A stretch of DNA of 59,642 bases from Paenibacillus roseus (GCF_016424485.1 NZ_JAELUP010000077.1:1-59642); one strand, 5' to 3'; positions 20,001 to 28,330 are shown, numbered from the stretch's first letter. Numbers and translations are program-made. The notes: generated by a model not told the origin, from the sequence alone.

Positions 20001-20283
20001 TGACAGCATTACACGTCAGGAAGCGATGGTCATGATTGCCAAGGCAATGAAACTGACCGGCCTGAAGAACAAAACGGGGGATACTCGCTCTTTTGAACGG
20101 ATTGATACTTATACCGATGCTGCCCATATCTCAAGCTGGGCAAGGAAGGGGATCATCCAATGCCTGCAATCGGGCATTGTGACCGGCAGGTCAACAGCAG
20201 AATTGGCACCGACCTCCCCTATAACTCGGGCAGAGGTGGCGACAATTGTTCAGCGCCTGCTGCAAAAGTCTGATTTGATCTGA
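17020..20283 (+). CDS. Ig-like repeat surface protein with C-terminal SLH triplet
   Basis: The protein has 1087 residues. ATG 17020 has GGAGGAG 8 bp upstream; the TTG 39 bp earlier lacks a site. After a signal peptide (IASILLVGIAVSQVLF, cleavage after AFA) come six Ig-like units of about 100 residues each (ISQPSRMTVLPGDTATLSV...LSYQWYADG...). A Gly-rich linker (about residues 645-670), a roughly 230-residue domain common in Paenibacillus exoproteins, and three SLH domains (about 890-1085) follow. The protein should sit on the cell wall and display Ig modules, probably for adhesion or polysaccharide contact. No catalytic domain is visible. The first four Ig units are a recent tandem duplication at DNA level. 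Confidence 0.9.
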   Translation: MRNRHQHPITRIIASILLVGIAVSQVLFGQAFASVDAEMPTIISQPSRMTVLPGDTATLSVSASVNDGGTLSYQWYADGVGAIVNATGSSYSVPTNTVGTTRYFVIVTNTNNNAPGYRVKSVASNGATVKVIDVQEPTITFQPQSQTVVKNDSISLSVIASVSDGGTLSYQWYGNTTNSTDGGTAIDGATDATYSVPTSVTGTTYYYAVATNTRSGSNGSKTATAASEVVKIVVLGSANAETPTITSQPSGMTVLPGDTATLSVSASVNDGGTLSYQWYADGVGAIVNATGSSYSVPTNIVGTTRYFVIVINTNNNVPGYRVKSVTSNGVAVKVADVQEPTITFQPQSRTVVKNDSVSLSVIALVNDGGTLSYQWYGNTTNSTDGGTAIDGATDATYSVPTSVTGTTYYYVVATNTRSGSNGPRTATAASEVVKVTVNALVDAETPTIDTQPTDATVNVGDNASLSVSASVSDGGTVSYQWYSNTTSSTSGGTLINGATSATYNEPTTVAGTSYYYVIVTNTNNGATGSTTATATSEVAKVTVNALVDAATPNITGQPSDAKVNVGDTVSLSVTATVSDVGTLSYQWYSNTTNSNSGGTAISGATNATYSAPTSTADSFFYYVVVTNTNSGATGSTTATATSVVAKVVVKAAGGGTGVGGGSPGGGSNGGGASATDGNSETDIPTYKVTESVQNNRKIAYAKVNTVGLKRLLASEGEHATVRIQLLGDAEVFAIELTVQMFEDMIRKDATVGIETGKGSFNLPAKEIRMAYLAKQLGQDASLSEIQIQIQVASPAVEFQKAIENVVQSGGYTLVAPPVEFRITAQYRDKIVEISKFDSYVSRMITVPEGIDPTKVTTAIVVEPNGSFRQVPTKVVQMDGKSYVVVSSFTNSVYAVVQNKVLFSDITNHWAQSIVNEMGSRMIVQGTGDGKFYPDRAITRAEFVAILVRGLGLRPEEGPSVFFDVQEEVWYYSTVNAAYTYKLISGYEDGTFRGNDSITRQEAMVMIAKAMKLTGLKNKTGDTRSFERIDTYTDAAHISSWARKGIIQCLQSGIVTGRSTAELAPTSPITRAEVATIVQRLLQKSDLI
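17126..18343 (+). repeat. Two 609-bp in-frame tandem copies within the Ig gene
   Basis: The segment from about 17126 recurs at 17735 with near-identical bases; for example CAGCCGTCC falls at 17152 and 17761, and the block encoding SVNDGGTLSYQWYADGVG at 17209 and 17818. The period is 609 bp (203 codons, two Ig units), so length can change without frameshift. The remaining Ig units at 18344-18970 are more diverged relatives. Confidence 0.9.
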
Positions 20284-20314
20284 AGTTCGACGTACGCCGA
20301 TAAAATCTAGGACG

Positions 20315-20351
20315 AGCAAGCTCACGTGTATGCGAGAGCTTGCTTTGTTTA
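20315..20351 (+). terminator. Rho-independent terminator of the Ig/SLH gene
   Basis: AGCAAGCTC (20315-20323) pairs with GAGCTTGCT (20336-20344), followed by TTGTTT. It lies 31 bp after the stop codon. Confidence 0.75.
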
Positions 20352-20444
20352 ATGAGACTCGCAGTTGTATGAACTGCCATAGAAAGTCATACGAATATTT
20401 TGGTTGCCCTGGATTATAACCGACCTGTTGATCGCGGTGCAGCA

Positions 20445-20480
20445 GAACAGCGTTCCGGCACTTGTACCGGAACGCTGTTT
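20445..20480. repeat. Perfect inverted repeat between convergent genes
   Basis: AACAGCGTTCCGG (20446-20458) and CCGGAACGCTGTT (20467-20479) form a 13-bp GC-rich stem with an 8-nt loop. There is no clear U-tract on either side. It may be the terminator of the minus-strand MMPL gene ending at 20555 or an mRNA 3' stabiliser. Confidence 0.5.
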
Positions 20481-20554
20481 GCTGTAGACGAGAACGCCCG
20501 TGTGAGAGGTTAACCGTTCCGTTATGATTCTGCAGTGGTGCCCATCAGTTGGTC

Positions 20555-22783
20555 CTATTTCTGCCCCTGCCGAAACTTCGGGAACCACCAGTTCAATCTG
20601 CCGAGCAATTTCATTGAAGTCGGAACGACGATCGTGCGAACGATGGCAGCGTCAATGAAGATGGCTAACGCCAGGCCCACGCCGATTTCGCGTACGATTT
20701 GCAGGTCCGCAAAGTAGAAGGCGCCGAATACCGTAATCATAATTGCCGCCGCTCCGTTAATCATCCCGGATGTTTTCGAATAGCCTTCGACGATGGCAGC
20801 TTCGTTATTGCCGGACTTATCGAAGTGTTCTTTGATTCTGGAGACGAGCATGACCTCGTAATCGATGCTTAATCCGAACAGAAGCGCAAACACGATGACA
20901 GGCGTATTAATATTGAGCGGCGCCTCATGGGTTCCGGGTATGTTCGCGTATTGGAACATGAGAACTAGAAACCCAAGCGTGTTTACGGTGACGAGCAGGT
21001 TAAGAACGATTGCCTTAATCGGCAAGATGACGGAGCGGAACGTAATCAGCAATAAGACAAAGGTAAGAAAAATACTTATGGCGAGAATCATCGGAATGTT
21101 ACGAATGAACTGCGCGTCGAAGTCTAGACCGATAGCCGTTTCGCCGGTGACATTCATCGTGTACCCCGGACTCATTTGCCTGGATATATCATCGCGAAGC
21201 CGATGAACGAGCTCCCGCGTTTCCGGGGAACCGGGAGACGCCTCTGGAATAACGTATACAATCGAAGCGCGTTCGTCTTTGCTTACGAGCGTCTGCAGCT
21301 GCTGTTGCGTATCCGAGGGGAAAGCGTCTCTCTGTATGTACAGGTCATACAGTTGGTCTGTAGTTGCAGCGTTTGCGCCATTAATGGTTGTTAGACTGAT
21401 GACATTCTCGATATGATCAAGCTGCCCGATGCTTTGGCTTATTCGTTCAAGCTCTGCGAGACTTTCCTTCTCGTACATCGTACGGTCTTCGTTCCGAATG
21501 AGTATTTGAATGGGAAAAATGTTGCCTACGCCGGCGTGGTCGACGATCTTCTCCATCGCCTGCCTTGCCTCGCTGCTCACGGGCAGCTCCGTGTAAGCGC
21601 CGGCAGGTTCGTGAATTTCAATATCGAATACCGCAGGGGCGAATATGCCCGTGAGCACAATACCGATGAGCAGGAATACGACCGGATTGGTCATCAGCTT
21701 TTTTACGAACGCATTTTGGTTGGTGGTTTGCTTCTTCCAATTGGGCAGTTTGATTTTCAGCAAATCGATCTTCTTTCCTAATAACACCAACATCGCCGGA
21801 AGAAGAGTCAGCGCCAGGAGGAGCGAGACGACCGTAACGAGAATACCGCCGACCGCGATTGAACGGGCTAGCATGGAGTTCGGCACCAGCAGGGAGAAGA
21901 GGCTTATCGCCACGGTTATTCCTGCGAAGAAGACGGACCGTCCCGTCGTACCTATCGCGTTTACCGCTGCAACCCGTTTATCGGAATGAATGGACAGCTC
22001 TTCGCGGAAACGCTGGGTGACAAACAGGGCATAATCGATCGCCACGCCGAGGCCGAGCATCGTGATGATATTCGTGATCAGGATATATAGCGGCATATTG
22101 ACGGCTACGAGATAAGCTCCGGCCGTCGCGACGAGAATGGTGAATATACCGATGATAAGAGGGATGAATGCGGCGACCAAGGACCGGAACACGATAACGA
22201 GCAGAAGAAAGACAATCGGAAGTGCGATGCTCTCTACCTTCGTAACATTCTGTTTGCCTATCGTATTCAAATCATAAGCAATTCCCGGCGCGCCGGTGAT
22301 CTGGACGGTAAAGCCGTTCGAATCGGGCAGCCGTGGAATAATGTCACGCTTAATCACTTCTACGTAACGCATGGTCGTTGAATCGTCGGAAGTCATGTTG
22401 ACATTGATGATCGCGGCATTCGTGTCCGCAATTAATAATGCGGGATTGTCGGACGAAAAGGCGCTTTCGATTGTGCCGACCGCCGGATTTTTCTTCATCT
22501 CCTCCTCTAATGACAGAATGTACTGTTTAAACGCCGGATCGGAAGGTTGAATATTCCCGCTCTCTACGAGTAAAATCAGCTTCTGCGGATATTGACCGTT
22601 GAATTGCGTCTTGATGTCTGCGCGTGCGTCTGTCGATTCGCTGTCCATGTTGTTAAATGCGCTGATGGACAGTTGTTCCTCTAATTTGGGACCGAGGAAT
22701 ACCGACCCGAGCAGAATGGCGATCCAGACGCTGATGACGATTTTAGGATACTTGGCTGCAAGAGAGCCTAAGGCCTTAAACAT
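20555..22783 (-). CDS. MMPL/RND-family exporter
   Basis: The protein has 742 residues. One N-terminal membrane helix (IVISVWIAILLGSVFLG) and a large exported domain are followed by five helices, then a second equivalent half: the typical two-repeat MMPL layout (YdfJ-like length). The conserved AIDYALFVTQRFREEL and SIDYEVMLVSRIKEHF segments (GxxxDY proton-path motif in TM4 and TM10) are both intact, so proton-driven export is expected. MMPL proteins of this size usually export lipids, lipid-linked or hydrophobic compounds. The start has GGGAGGA 7 bp upstream and overlaps the flavoprotein gene by 8 bp, so the two are translationally coupled. Confidence 0.9.
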   Translation of the reverse strand: MFKALGSLAAKYPKIVISVWIAILLGSVFLGPKLEEQLSISAFNNMDSESTDARADIKTQFNGQYPQKLILLVESGNIQPSDPAFKQYILSLEEEMKKNPAVGTIESAFSSDNPALLIADTNAAIINVNMTSDDSTTMRYVEVIKRDIIPRLPDSNGFTVQITGAPGIAYDLNTIGKQNVTKVESIALPIVFLLLVIVFRSLVAAFIPLIIGIFTILVATAGAYLVAVNMPLYILITNIITMLGLGVAIDYALFVTQRFREELSIHSDKRVAAVNAIGTTGRSVFFAGITVAISLFSLLVPNSMLARSIAVGGILVTVVSLLLALTLLPAMLVLLGKKIDLLKIKLPNWKKQTTNQNAFVKKLMTNPVVFLLIGIVLTGIFAPAVFDIEIHEPAGAYTELPVSSEARQAMEKIVDHAGVGNIFPIQILIRNEDRTMYEKESLAELERISQSIGQLDHIENVISLTTINGANAATTDQLYDLYIQRDAFPSDTQQQLQTLVSKDERASIVYVIPEASPGSPETRELVHRLRDDISRQMSPGYTMNVTGETAIGLDFDAQFIRNIPMILAISIFLTFVLLLITFRSVILPIKAIVLNLLVTVNTLGFLVLMFQYANIPGTHEAPLNINTPVIVFALLFGLSIDYEVMLVSRIKEHFDKSGNNEAAIVEGYSKTSGMINGAAAIMITVFGAFYFADLQIVREIGVGLALAIFIDAAIVRTIVVPTSMKLLGRLNWWFPKFRQGQK

Positions 22784-24116
22784 TCACCAATTCCTCCCTT
22801 TTGTTGGCAATCGAATTCGATGCTTCTTTCTTTACGACTTGCTCATAATCAATCGATGACAGATCGTGGCCACCGAACGGGTGCAGTATCCAATCCATGA
22901 AGACGCGGAGCATTTGCCGCCTTGACGGCATGAAACGAAGGAAGAAGAACAAACGCAGGAGCCAAGGAAACCAGCCTCTTAACTGAATGCCGTAGAGTTC
23001 GCCGATCCCCTTGCCGACTCCCATGCTCGCGGCTTGACCGAGTCCCGGATAGCGGAAAGGGCGCAGCGGCTTGTCCAGGATGGATCGGGCAATATTGTCG
23101 CCTGTGCGTTTGCCGTGATAGATGGCCCATAACGCATTCGGCGGACACGTTTTACCTGTCCGATAGTGCTTGACATTGGCGATATCGCCCCCTGCCCACA
23201 GCTTGTTGTTGCCGACGATATTCAGAGAAGAGTCTGTCAGCAGACGGCCGTCTTTGTCGCGCGGCAGGCTTTCGGAGCCTCTCAATGGCATAAGTTTCTG
23301 ACCGACCGCCGCAATTACCGTTCGGCTGGAAATGATCTCGCCGGTCGAGAATCTCGCGCCTTCAGGCCCGATCGATTCAACCGCTTCCTGGAAGCGAATT
23401 TCAACGCCGTATTGCCTAAGCTGCGCGGTGGCGTAGTCTGCCAATTTATTAAAGTGCGGCCGAAACTGCGGGAGAAGCGCGGTCCCCGCATGTACCAAAA
23501 CAACGCGTGGTTGATGATTTCTTAGTACCGAATAATGCTTCTTGGACTTGTGGAACAGTTCTGCAATCGCAGCGCATATTTCGACCCCTTCAAATCCGCC
23601 TCCGGCCACAACGACCGTTAGCCATTTGGCGATGATCCGTTCGTCCTCCTCGGCTTCGGCCTGCTCCATGACATCGATGAGATGATTTCGAAGTTTGAGC
23701 AATTCCCTCGGGTCTTTCAGCCGGAACCCGTTGTCCGCTGAACCGTTTATTCGCTCGTTATGATCCCCTGAGCCTAATCCGAACAGCAGATGATCGTAGG
23801 ACACAATAATTGAGCGACTTGCTTCCCCGTTAATCCTTACGGTCAACGCGCTTGCCTCCAGATCGACCGCCGTCGCCTCGCCCCGTATGAAGCGGACATG
23901 CGGAAAAAGATTTCTGAGCGAGGAACGTTGGTGCTGCAACGGGATAATGCCGCCAAGCACTTCTCCGCTCCATCCGTGGTAAGCGTGATAGTTCTCGGTG
24001 CTGATCACGGTAATCTGGACTTCTCCCTTGCGCACTTGCCGGTTGATTTTTCGAACGATGGATCGGCATGCCCATACCGATACGTATCCGCCTCCGAGTA
24101 TGACGACTCGAATCAT
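22776..24116 (-). CDS. FAD-dependent NAD(P)H dehydrogenase (NDH-2-like)
   Basis: The protein has 446 residues. The N-terminal FAD-binding motif VVILGGGYVSVWA, the second dinucleotide motif VVVAGGGFEGVEICAAIAE (about residue 168) and the C-terminal FAD contact WAGGDIA (about 308) define the two-dinucleotide-fold oxidoreductases related to type II NADH dehydrogenases. The first glycine motif is GxGxxx-like but has VSVWA where typical NDH-2 has GGLxAA. A hydrophobic/basic stretch near the end (GWFPWLLRLFFFLRFM) suggests membrane association. It sits between an acyl-ACP-reductase-like gene (ATGA overlap) and an exporter, so it may act on a lipid product or supply redox balance rather than serve respiration. 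Confidence 0.85.
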   Translation of the reverse strand: MIRVVILGGGYVSVWACRSIVRKINRQVRKGEVQITVISTENYHAYHGWSGEVLGGIIPLQHQRSSLRNLFPHVRFIRGEATAVDLEASALTVRINGEASRSIIVSYDHLLFGLGSGDHNERINGSADNGFRLKDPRELLKLRNHLIDVMEQAEAEEDERIIAKWLTVVVAGGGFEGVEICAAIAELFHKSKKHYSVLRNHQPRVVLVHAGTALLPQFRPHFNKLADYATAQLRQYGVEIRFQEAVESIGPEGARFSTGEIISSRTVIAAVGQKLMPLRGSESLPRDKDGRLLTDSSLNIVGNNKLWAGGDIANVKHYRTGKTCPPNALWAIYHGKRTGDNIARSILDKPLRPFRYPGLGQAASMGVGKGIGELYGIQLRGWFPWLLRLFFFLRFMPSRRQMLRVFMDWILHPFGGHDLSSIDYEQVVKKEASNSIANKREELVNV

Positions 24117-25186
24117 CCTTTCACCTCGTTTGTTGGAATGTCATGGGGCAACTTCTTTCCGAATGAATGAAACGGTGCTAATGAGAAGCCGTATCGGCGG
24201 TATTTATGCGCCAAGGTTCCAATGTAGTTCGCTTGTTCCAAGGTTGGGTTGCCGATCGAAAAATGTTCAGGGTGACCCTCAAGCGCAAGCAGCATCGTCT
24301 CGGCCAGGCAGGCGTAAGCCAATCCACTTGGGACGTTGATATCGCCTTTGATGACGATTCCGTTGATATCTACCATAGCCCCGTCAACGATCATAATATC
24401 CGGACGGTGAGACAGCAGTGTCTCATCTGTATTTCGAGGTTGCGTGTCGTCGAGTACCAATGCGCCTTCTTTGAGATGCGCCGGCTGAAGCAGGTTGTCG
24501 CTGGAACTGGTAAGCAGCACGACAATATCCGCTTCACGCACAACATTCATGTCGCAGGATGTTCGTACGTCCATGTCCTTATTGATGTGTCTGACGGACT
24601 CCGAGAGTTTGTTAAGCCGATTCATATTTCTGGCGACCAGAATGAGATGCTCCGTCATACGGTTACTCGCGATCATTTTTACCAAGCAGCTGCCGACGCT
24701 GCCTGAGGCTCCTATAACTGCAATTGTAGGGGCAGGAGCAGGGCACCGTTCAATAAGACGGCCGATACCCTCGCAGGTCATCACCGCAGTAAGCGCATTT
24801 CCGTTCGTGATCGACAGCTCGGTGCGTTTCAGCAGTTTTTGTCCGCCCAGCGTGACCGGGGATGTCAGCGCCCCCAGACCGATAATATCCGCTCCCAATG
24901 CGGCCGCTTTTTTAATGGCTTCTTCAATCTTGGAGATGACTTTCTTCGGGGGCAATTCCAACATTTGTTTGGCGCTCAGCGGCACCGCGAGCACCCAACC
25001 GATGGGCTCGGACATCTGGTCTCTCAGGTAGACGTCCGCAACATGAAGAGGGGGTACTTGCAGCCTCTTTAGTCCCCAATCCAAAACGCGGTTCGGTATA
25101 TATCGGAACGGCTTCCACGCTCTTGATAAATCCTCGCTGACGCGGGTTCTAGGATGCACTAGAAATGCGAATTTCCGTTGAGTCAC
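24113..25186 (-). CDS. Long-chain acyl-ACP reductase-like enzyme
   Basis: The protein has 357 residues from a GTG at 25186 preceded by GGGGGA. The frame stays open to 25318, but that part looks like a decayed kinase fragment. The NAD(P) motif is VIGASGSVGS. Segments GADIIGLGALTSP, SITNGNALTA and AYACLAETMLLALEGHPEHFS line up with the cyanobacterial fatty acyl-ACP reductase (AAR, about 341 residues), including the Cys (C293 here) equivalent to its thioester-forming cysteine. The family reduces acyl-ACP/CoA to fatty aldehyde with NADPH. No aldehyde-deformylating oxygenase is nearby. Shikimate-dehydrogenase-like annotation by automated tools is possible. It is first of three overlapping genes. 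Confidence 0.75.
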   Translation of the reverse strand: MTQRKFAFLVHPRTRVSEDLSRAWKPFRYIPNRVLDWGLKRLQVPPLHVADVYLRDQMSEPIGWVLAVPLSAKQMLELPPKKVISKIEEAIKKAAALGADIIGLGALTSPVTLGGQKLLKRTELSITNGNALTAVMTCEGIGRLIERCPAPAPTIAVIGASGSVGSCLVKMIASNRMTEHLILVARNMNRLNKLSESVRHINKDMDVRTSCDMNVVREADIVVLLTSSSDNLLQPAHLKEGALVLDDTQPRNTDETLLSHRPDIMIVDGAMVDINGIVIKGDINVPSGLAYACLAETMLLALEGHPEHFSIGNPTLEQANYIGTLAHKYRRYGFSLAPFHSFGKKLPHDIPTNEVKG

Positions 25187-25229
25187 GTTGCATAATCCCC
25201 CAGTGTGTAATATTGGATTCTCTTGCGAT

Positions 25230-25372
25230 TTGCTTGAATGTGGGGCTTCGCCAATTTTCCGCATTTTTCGCATAAAAATCGCCTTTCGGCATCGTTTATC
25301 TACATTAAGCATTATCAAGCCAATCCTTTAAGCTGTGTACTCCTAACTTTATAGGACTATCATTTTTGCATT
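25230..25372 (-). pseudogene. Remnant of a histidine-kinase segment upstream of the reductase
   Basis: On the minus strand the bases read PIKLGVHSLKDWLDNA followed by a stop, then in another frame NVDKRCRKAIFMRKMRK. This matches TIKLGVHTVEELLDNV / REKCAMLFHQRNIR of the kinase gene at 26087-27436. At DNA level 25335-25355 matches a 21-bp stretch of the kinase gene near 26535 with two differences. It looks like a partial, decayed duplicate of the kinase's ATPase-domain entry and explains the spurious N-terminal extension of the reductase frame. Confidence 0.5.
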
Positions 25373-25457
25373 TCTGCACATAAAAAAGAAGAGGTGCGTT
25401 GCCCCCTTCCAACTCGACCTGTATGCGACTTTCTTTCCATGTTCTTTCTTCATTCAC

Positions 25458-26090
25458 TTATTCGAGCAGCAGCTTGTGTATCTTCTGGAAGGCAAAGGCC
25501 GTCGTGGACGCTCCGATCTTGTTCAACATACTCGTTATCTGATTGCGGACGGTTGAGATCGATAGCATATATAAGTCGGCAATCTCCTGATTGCTGAGTC
25601 CTTCCTTCTTATGCAAATAGATCGTCTTCTCGCGCGGGGTCAGGTTAAAGGTGTCGAGATAGGATAATTCCTTATACTTGACTAAGGAATGCATCAACAA
25701 TTGCATCGACTGATCCGCATCATGATAAACAAGCCGTATCAGGCTTGCGATTTGACCAACCTTGCTCTTCGTTATATAATGCCGGGCGCCAGCCACGACG
25801 GAACGTTCCATATAGGGATAATTCTCATTGGAAGTGACCATAATGACTTTCACGTGCGCATATAGTAATTGAATTTCACCGGCAATCCGTATCCCCCCGG
25901 CATAGTCCTCATCCTCACTCAAATTCAAATCGATGAGCGCAATATCGTAATGAGCGCGATCCAGTTCCTGCAAGCATTCATTCACGCTCGCAACGGAGGA
26001 AACCACCTGCATATCCGATTCCCGATTGATTTTATTCGCGATGAGATACCGCCAAGATTCCTCGTCCTCTGCGTGGATGATCCGAATCAT
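25458..26090 (-). CDS. NarL/LuxR-type response regulator
   Basis: The protein has 210 residues. ATG 26090 has AAAGGGG 7-8 bp upstream and overlaps the kinase stop (ATGA); the longer frame to 26132 lies inside the kinase gene. The receiver domain (RIIHAEDEE, phospho-acceptor D54 in IALIDLNL, K in YITKSK) is followed by a LuxR-type HTH (LTPREKTIYLHKKEGLSNQEIADLYMLSISTVRNQITSMLNKIG). The first acidic pair is ED rather than DD. With the overlapping kinase it forms a two-component system directly upstream of, and in the same direction as, the reductase-flavoprotein-exporter operon, its likely target. Confidence 0.9.
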   Translation of the reverse strand: MIRIIHAEDEESWRYLIANKINRESDMQVVSSVASVNECLQELDRAHYDIALIDLNLSEDEDYAGGIRIAGEIQLLYAHVKVIMVTSNENYPYMERSVVAGARHYITKSKVGQIASLIRLVYHDADQSMQLLMHSLVKYKELSYLDTFNLTPREKTIYLHKKEGLSNQEIADLYMLSISTVRNQITSMLNKIGASTTAFAFQKIHKLLLE

Positions 26091-27436
26091 ACTTGATTCC
26101 CCTTTCGGATATAAATATTTACCTTCGTCCATGCCCCCTCTTCCGACTCAATGTGAATCAGACCGTTTTGTGCGGAGATATTGTTGAAACAGGCAAATAA
26201 ACCTACACCAAAATTACTTGACTTATTTTTCGTTGTAAAATACGGCTCGAACAGCCGTCTACGATTGTCCTTCGAGATTCCGCAACCGTTGTCCCACAGA
26301 GAAATATAAACGTAACGGCCGTAGGTGCCGACCTCAATCCGAATTGTCGGTTCCTCGCATTTGGCTGTCGCATAAATAGCGTTATCAATCAGGCTGTATA
26401 GATCATCTGACAACAGCTGTAAATCACAACGTAAGGTTCCTGTAAACGCAGATGATATCGAAAAACGTATATTTCGTTGATGAAACAGCATAGCGCACTT
26501 TTCTCTCACATTATCCAGCAATTCTTCGACGGTGTGCACTCCTAATTTTATAGTAACTTCTCGTGTCTTCTTGTTCAGTTTTTCCAACGTGGCTGACATT
26601 TCTTTGGCAGATTGCTCGATTAAGTCTATGTATTGGCTTCTTTCTTCCTGATCAAGTTCCATCATTTTCAATTCACGTGCTATAAAAAGCATCTTGTTAG
26701 CTTCGTTTTTCAGAGAGTGATTCAAAATCTCCACACCGGAGGCAACGAGTCTGCTCTCGGTTTTCCTGCGAATAGCACTCAATCGAACCCCAAAAAAACC
26801 GGGAAAAAGGATGTAATACAGATTTAGCAGAAAAGCTATACTTACGGATAATTGCAATGTAATGCGAAAATACGGCCATTCTCCTCCGACGCCATGTAAG
26901 CTGAGAGGCAAAATAAAAGTGAAAAGTGCAAGCCAGGGATGGGGAACATAAACAATGATAATCGAAAGATAATGACTTTTCTCAAGCGATGGCGGTGTAC
27001 GAATATATTTCAATACGATTAATAATGATGCGGAAATAATATAAAGCAACCAAAGCCAAAACAAGAACGAGTAGTTGATTTCATAAGAGGGCATAAACGA
27101 TGTATGCGAGGCATCATACACAAGGGGAATGAACCCTGTTATGGTCACCAATTTACGAAGAATAGGAGACATTCGATATAATGAAATCGCAAGCATCAAA
27201 AATGCATATACCGGAACATGAAGGAAAATAAAACTGAATAAAACAAAGATTATGCCAAGCTGTCCGTTGCCAACCATGACTTCATTCGGCAAATAACGGG
27301 TACGTAGAATATCGGCCAGTACACCAATTGCTACAGATGCTAGAATAACAACAATCCAAAACATATTTTCTTTTTTAAGAAAAAATGAAAAGATTATAGA
27401 AAGTATGATTAAAAAGATTAAGACCAATGCCCACAT
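26087..27436 (-). CDS. Membrane sensor histidine kinase
   Basis: The protein has 449 residues. The first 235 residues hold about 7-8 hydrophobic helices and little extracytoplasmic sequence, so the signal is likely sensed in the membrane or is a membrane property. The phospho-acceptor region is EILNHSLKNEANKMLF (His in an HSLKNE context), followed by a HATPase domain: N-box SLIDNAIYAT, G1 DNGCGISKDN, F-box EPYFTTK, G2 NFGVGLFACF. It resembles kinases paired with NarL-type regulators in Paenibacillus. It is first gene of the minus-strand block and is transcribed away from the TetR gene. Confidence 0.9.
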   Translation of the reverse strand: MWALVLIFLIILSIIFSFFLKKENMFWIVVILASVAIGVLADILRTRYLPNEVMVGNGQLGIIFVLFSFIFLHVPVYAFLMLAISLYRMSPILRKLVTITGFIPLVYDASHTSFMPSYEINYSFLFWLWLLYIISASLLIVLKYIRTPPSLEKSHYLSIIIVYVPHPWLALFTFILPLSLHGVGGEWPYFRITLQLSVSIAFLLNLYYILFPGFFGVRLSAIRRKTESRLVASGVEILNHSLKNEANKMLFIARELKMMELDQEERSQYIDLIEQSAKEMSATLEKLNKKTREVTIKLGVHTVEELLDNVREKCAMLFHQRNIRFSISSAFTGTLRCDLQLLSDDLYSLIDNAIYATAKCEEPTIRIEVGTYGRYVYISLWDNGCGISKDNRRRLFEPYFTTKNKSSNFGVGLFACFNNISAQNGLIHIESEEGAWTKVNIYIRKGNQV

Positions 27437-27668
27437 CTGTAGTCCCCATATCCACTAATAGAATAAAATCGATTCAACAGCACGAGTGAAATGTGACATA
27501 AAACGACATTCACTGACTCGATTCTATCAAAAATCAGACGATTTGTAATCCATATGGCCTACTCGAGTACACCATAGGATCAACATAAAAAATCTTTTCC
27601 ATTGTAAATTCCTCCGATAATTTGGAACTCCTTCAGTTCCGTTGGTTTTAACTTAGGATCCTAATCGT

Positions 27669-27715
27669 ATTACTCGGGTAATGTATTACTTTTTCATGGT
27701 CACATGATTTATAAT
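27669..27715 (+). promoter_or_regulatory. TetR autoregulatory operator and -10
   Basis: TTACTCGGGTAA (27670-27681, extended to 14 bp by flanking A/T) is an inverted repeat TTAC-N4-GTAA. A TATAAT at 27710-27715 follows about 29 bp later, with no clear -35. The same TTAC-N4-GTAA core occurs twice in the promoter of the NmrA-type gene. The remainder of the divergent 27437-27669 region shows no other distinct element. Confidence 0.55.
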
Positions 27716-27740
27716 ATTTACAAAGGAGTTGGGGCAGATT

Positions 27741-28316
27741 ATGAGTACAAGAGGTACAACCAAAGAAGCCATTTTGAATGTAAGCATCAATTTATTTAAT
27801 AAATATGGATTCGACCAAGTCACGATCAACCAAATTTGTAAAGAAATCAATGTGACCAAAACTGCGTTTTACTACCATTTTAAGTCCAAGGATGAGTTGA
27901 TCACCGGATTCTTTTCCTTCGACAACATGATATCGAATGATGATTTATTGGATATTCTTTCAGTAAGCGATTATGCAGACCAGGCCATGAAAGCCATGGA
28001 AATTTATGTGAAGCACAGCGTTCGTTTGGGAGTAGAAATGACGAAGGAAAACTACAGAGTTCACCTTCGGAACCAAATACTCCCGCTAGATAAGAGCAAA
28101 TCATCCTTATTGGGAAATATTATTCCCACTCTGATCCAGCGGGCCAAGGATGAAGGTCAGATTAAAAATCCGGCGAGTGCCGAGGATTTGCTCGATTCGA
28201 TGTGCAATATTGCCAACGGTATTATTCTGAATTGGGCTATTATGGGGGGCAGCTTCGATATTCTGGAAGAAACGAGGAAGCGATTCGAAATTTTGCTGGT
28301 CGTTAAAGAAAAATAA
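27741..28316 (+). CDS. TetR-family transcriptional regulator
   Basis: The protein has 191 residues. The N-terminal HTH (TKEAILNVSINLFNKYGFDQVTINQICKEINVTKTAFYYHFKSKDEL) is the canonical TetR DNA-binding domain, and the C-terminal helical part should bind a small ligand. ATG 27741 follows AAAGGAG at a slightly long 12 bp; an upstream TTG at 27729 abuts the site and is unlikely. It stands before the NmrA-type oxidoreductase with a terminator in between. Palindromes of one type lie in both promoters, so it probably represses itself and that gene. Confidence 0.9.
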   Translation: MSTRGTTKEAILNVSINLFNKYGFDQVTINQICKEINVTKTAFYYHFKSKDELITGFFSFDNMISNDDLLDILSVSDYADQAMKAMEIYVKHSVRLGVEMTKENYRVHLRNQILPLDKSKSSLLGNIIPTLIQRAKDEGQIKNPASAEDLLDSMCNIANGIILNWAIMGGSFDILEETRKRFEILLVVKEK

Positions 28317-28330
28317 GTGAAACAATTTGG

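Noticed and set aside
20349..20588. 79-codon minus-strand frame after the MMPL gene
   Set aside because: It overlaps the exporter's end in another frame and a terminator-like hairpin; no start site or domain.
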